From an uncultured Pelagibacteraceae bacterium (lineage in GTDB: Bacteria; Pseudomonadota; Alphaproteobacteria; Pelagibacterales; Pelagibacteraceae): DNA of 64,000 bases. The notes beneath the pieces are model-generated. The model had not been told where the DNA came from, ran no database searches, and was given only the letters and a program-made list of their open reading frames with translations. Numbering within the stretch: position 1 is the first letter of the stretch; every line of letters begins with the position of its first letter. The position numbers and the translations under genes are program-made. Shown piece after piece: positions 62,598-64,000 of the stretch. The DNA is taken from contig CACKJD010000003.1 in NCBI GenBank assembly GCA_902600485.1, positions 62,001-126,000 on the forward strand, in the 5' to 3' direction.

Positions 62598-63395
62598 ATG
62601 CAAGAAACAAACAAAAAGTTTAAATTAGTTTCTAATAAAAAAACAAGAACTATTTTGCCTAACATGTTTACATTGGTAGGTGTTTGCATAGGTCTAACAT
62701 CTATAAAATTCGCATTTGATGAAAAATTTGGATTAGCAATCATTTGTATTATTGTTGCAGGTTTAATAGATGGTTTAGATGGTAGAATAGCAAGGTTGAT
62801 AAAAGGAACTTCTCAAGTAGGAAAAGAATTAGATTCTTTAACAGATGTGATAAGTTTTGGAGTTGCTCCAGCTTTTATAATGTATTTTTGGCAACTAAAT
62901 ACTCTTGGTAGAGTTGGATGGTTAATTTGTTTAGTTTATGTAATATGTGTTGCGTTAAGACTTGCAAGATTTAATGTAAATTCTGAAACACAATCATCTT
63001 GGAAAGATAATTTTTTTGAGGGCGTTCCATCACCTGCTGGAGGTATTTTAGTCTTGATGCCATTAATTTATAGCAAAAGTGAAATACAATTTTTAAACAT
63101 TGATTTTACATATTTCACACTAATTTTATTTATACTAATCTCAATATTATTAATAAGTAAATTACCAACTTATTCTTTTAAAAAAATTGCAGTGCCGAGA
63201 AGACTAACTATATTTCTTCTGTTTGGCGTTGTTTTATTTTTTGGATTACTTCTAATCTATACTTATAATGTAATTGTAATATCTAGCTTACTATATTTAG
63301 CATTGATTCCTTTTAGTGTTTTTCATTTTCAGAATTTAAATAAAAAATTTGTAAATGAAAATATTGATAACGAGGAACACGAAGATATTCTTTAA
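62598..63395 (+). CDS. pssA: CDP-diacylglycerol--serine O-phosphatidyltransferase
   Basis: 265 aa polytopic enzyme. The CDP-alcohol phosphatidyltransferase signature D-G-x2-D-G-R-x-A-R-x8-G-x3-D-x3-D is visible as DGLDGRIARL, then GKELDSLTD, near residues 57-78. The N-terminus has TILPNMFTLVGVCIG, typical of PssA type II. It makes phosphatidylserine, which the upstream Psd decarboxylates. Its TAA overlaps the ATG of the following gene by one base (TAATG). Confidence 0.95.
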   Translation: MQETNKKFKLVSNKKTRTILPNMFTLVGVCIGLTSIKFAFDEKFGLAIICIIVAGLIDGLDGRIARLIKGTSQVGKELDSLTDVISFGVAPAFIMYFWQLNTLGRVGWLICLVYVICVALRLARFNVNSETQSSWKDNFFEGVPSPAGGILVLMPLIYSKSEIQFLNIDFTYFTLILFILISILLISKLPTYSFKKIAVPRRLTIFLLFGVVLFFGLLLIYTYNVIVISSLLYLALIPFSVFHFQNLNKKFVNENIDNEEHEDIL

Positions 63396-64000
63396 TGAAA
63401 GAAAATACTATTGTTTCTCTAGCTGATGAAAAATACTTTAACTTGCTAGAGGAATTAATTGATTCTGTTAAAAGTTTCCCAGATAGTAAGAATACAGCAA
63501 TATGTGTGCTTGATGCAGGTCTAAACCAGGATCAGATAGATAAAATTAAAAACAAAGTTGATGAAATAAAAAAAGCAGAATGGGATATTGAAGTTTCATC
63601 CCTTAAAGTCAAAGGTAAGGAGTGGTTAAAAAGCCAAGTTTCAAGAGCTTTTCTTCCTAAATATTTCCCTAATTATAAAAAATATTTATGGATAGATTGT
63701 GATGCATGGGTAAATGATTGGAATCCAATAGAACTTTATTTCAAAGCTTGTGAGAAAGGCAAATTAGGTATTACTCAATCAATTGGACCAGGATATAGAG
63801 TATTATCTAAAGTAAAATGGTTATTTGGTAAGCTTGCAATCATTAAATCTCAAAATTTTAAACACGCCATATCATCAAAAATAAATATGCAAAAGGCCAG
63901 AAAAATTGCATTTGCACCACATATAAATATCGGGGTATTTTCATTAGAAAAAAATTCTTCAGTATGGAATGTTTGGCAAAATAATCTAAAAGAAACCTTA
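63395..64000 (+). CDS. Probable glycosyltransferase, GT8-like (3' end cut by window)
   Basis: The frame opens at ATG 63395 (TAATG overlap with pssA) and is open to base 64000, so 202 residues are present and the end is missing. The N-terminus is MKENTIVSLADEKYFNLLEE. A KYLWIDCDAWVNDWNPIELY segment near residues 100-119 has the DxD motif that, with the preceding SQVSRAFLPKYFP, suggests a GT-A (GT8-like) enzyme. The rest contains HINIGVFSLEKNS, the NxGVFxL-type motif of that family. Sugar and acceptor are unknown. Confidence 0.72.
   Translation, partial: MKENTIVSLADEKYFNLLEELIDSVKSFPDSKNTAICVLDAGLNQDQIDKIKNKVDEIKKAEWDIEVSSLKVKGKEWLKSQVSRAFLPKYFPNYKKYLWIDCDAWVNDWNPIELYFKACEKGKLGITQSIGPGYRVLSKVKWLFGKLAIIKSQNFKHAISSKINMQKARKIAFAPHINIGVFSLEKNSSVWNVWQNNLKETL

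Overview
The window is AT-rich, gene-dense Alphaproteobacterial DNA with very short intergenic gaps and many 1-26 base gene overlaps. A proteorhodopsin unit followed by ferredoxin, ferredoxin reductase and a GST, single-cysteine DksA, and a GTTC-N7-GTTC SOS box all fit a SAR11 / Pelagibacterales (Candidatus Pelagibacter-like) marine oligotroph. That assignment is inference from gene content, composition and family resemblance; no search was run.

Layout. 1-8.9 kb: end of glyS, ppdK, nadA-nadC, a tRNA-Leu(GAG), cupin, ygfZ, dihydroorotase and a glycosyltransferase. 9-16.8 kb: propionyl/acetyl-CoA synthetase, a blue-tuned proteorhodopsin with its own strong terminator, a ferredoxin/ferredoxin-reductase/GST operon, dksA, then a GT39 / 42-residue small protein / GT2 operon. 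16.8-23.7 kb: an ammonium transporter fused to a PP2C phosphatase, SOS-controlled umuDC, and an operon of two GFA-family proteins, a glycerate-kinase-like protein and a TolC-family channel. 23.7-26.3 kb: a small accessory block on the minus strand (GIY-YIG-like protein, XRE-like protein, two unknowns, structured noncoding DNA). 26.4-30.4 kb: recA and alaS.

30.3-60.7 kb is dominated by type IV pilus genes. These are prepilin peptidase, a PilM-PilN fusion, PilO, PilP, a PilQ/MshL-type secretin, PilB/MshE ATPase, PilC, two major-type pilins, PilT, four minor pilins and a giant PilY1 adhesin. Interleaved is a complete partner-switching toolkit: a GAF-PP2C phosphatase, a CHASE2-PP2C phosphatase, an RsbW/SpoIIAB-type kinase and two tandem RsbV/SpoIIAA-type STAS proteins. 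A FecR-domain protein with a histone-like lysine tail, a TPR/beta-barrel protein and an autotransporter lie in the same block. With the Amt-PP2C fusion at 16.8 kb, three phosphatases with three different input domains could converge on one kinase and two STAS proteins. No sigma factor is present in the window, so the output is unknown; pilus control is the obvious hypothesis.

Upstream of the pilus assembly operon is a 540 bp gene-free region holding eight copies of an 11-bp motif (TTGTGTTAGAG), three in one orientation and five in the other, with neighbours about 21 bp apart. It looks like a phased operator array. 60.7-64 kb returns to core metabolism: isocitrate dehydrogenase, psd, pssA and the start of another probable glycosyltransferase, cut by the window edge.
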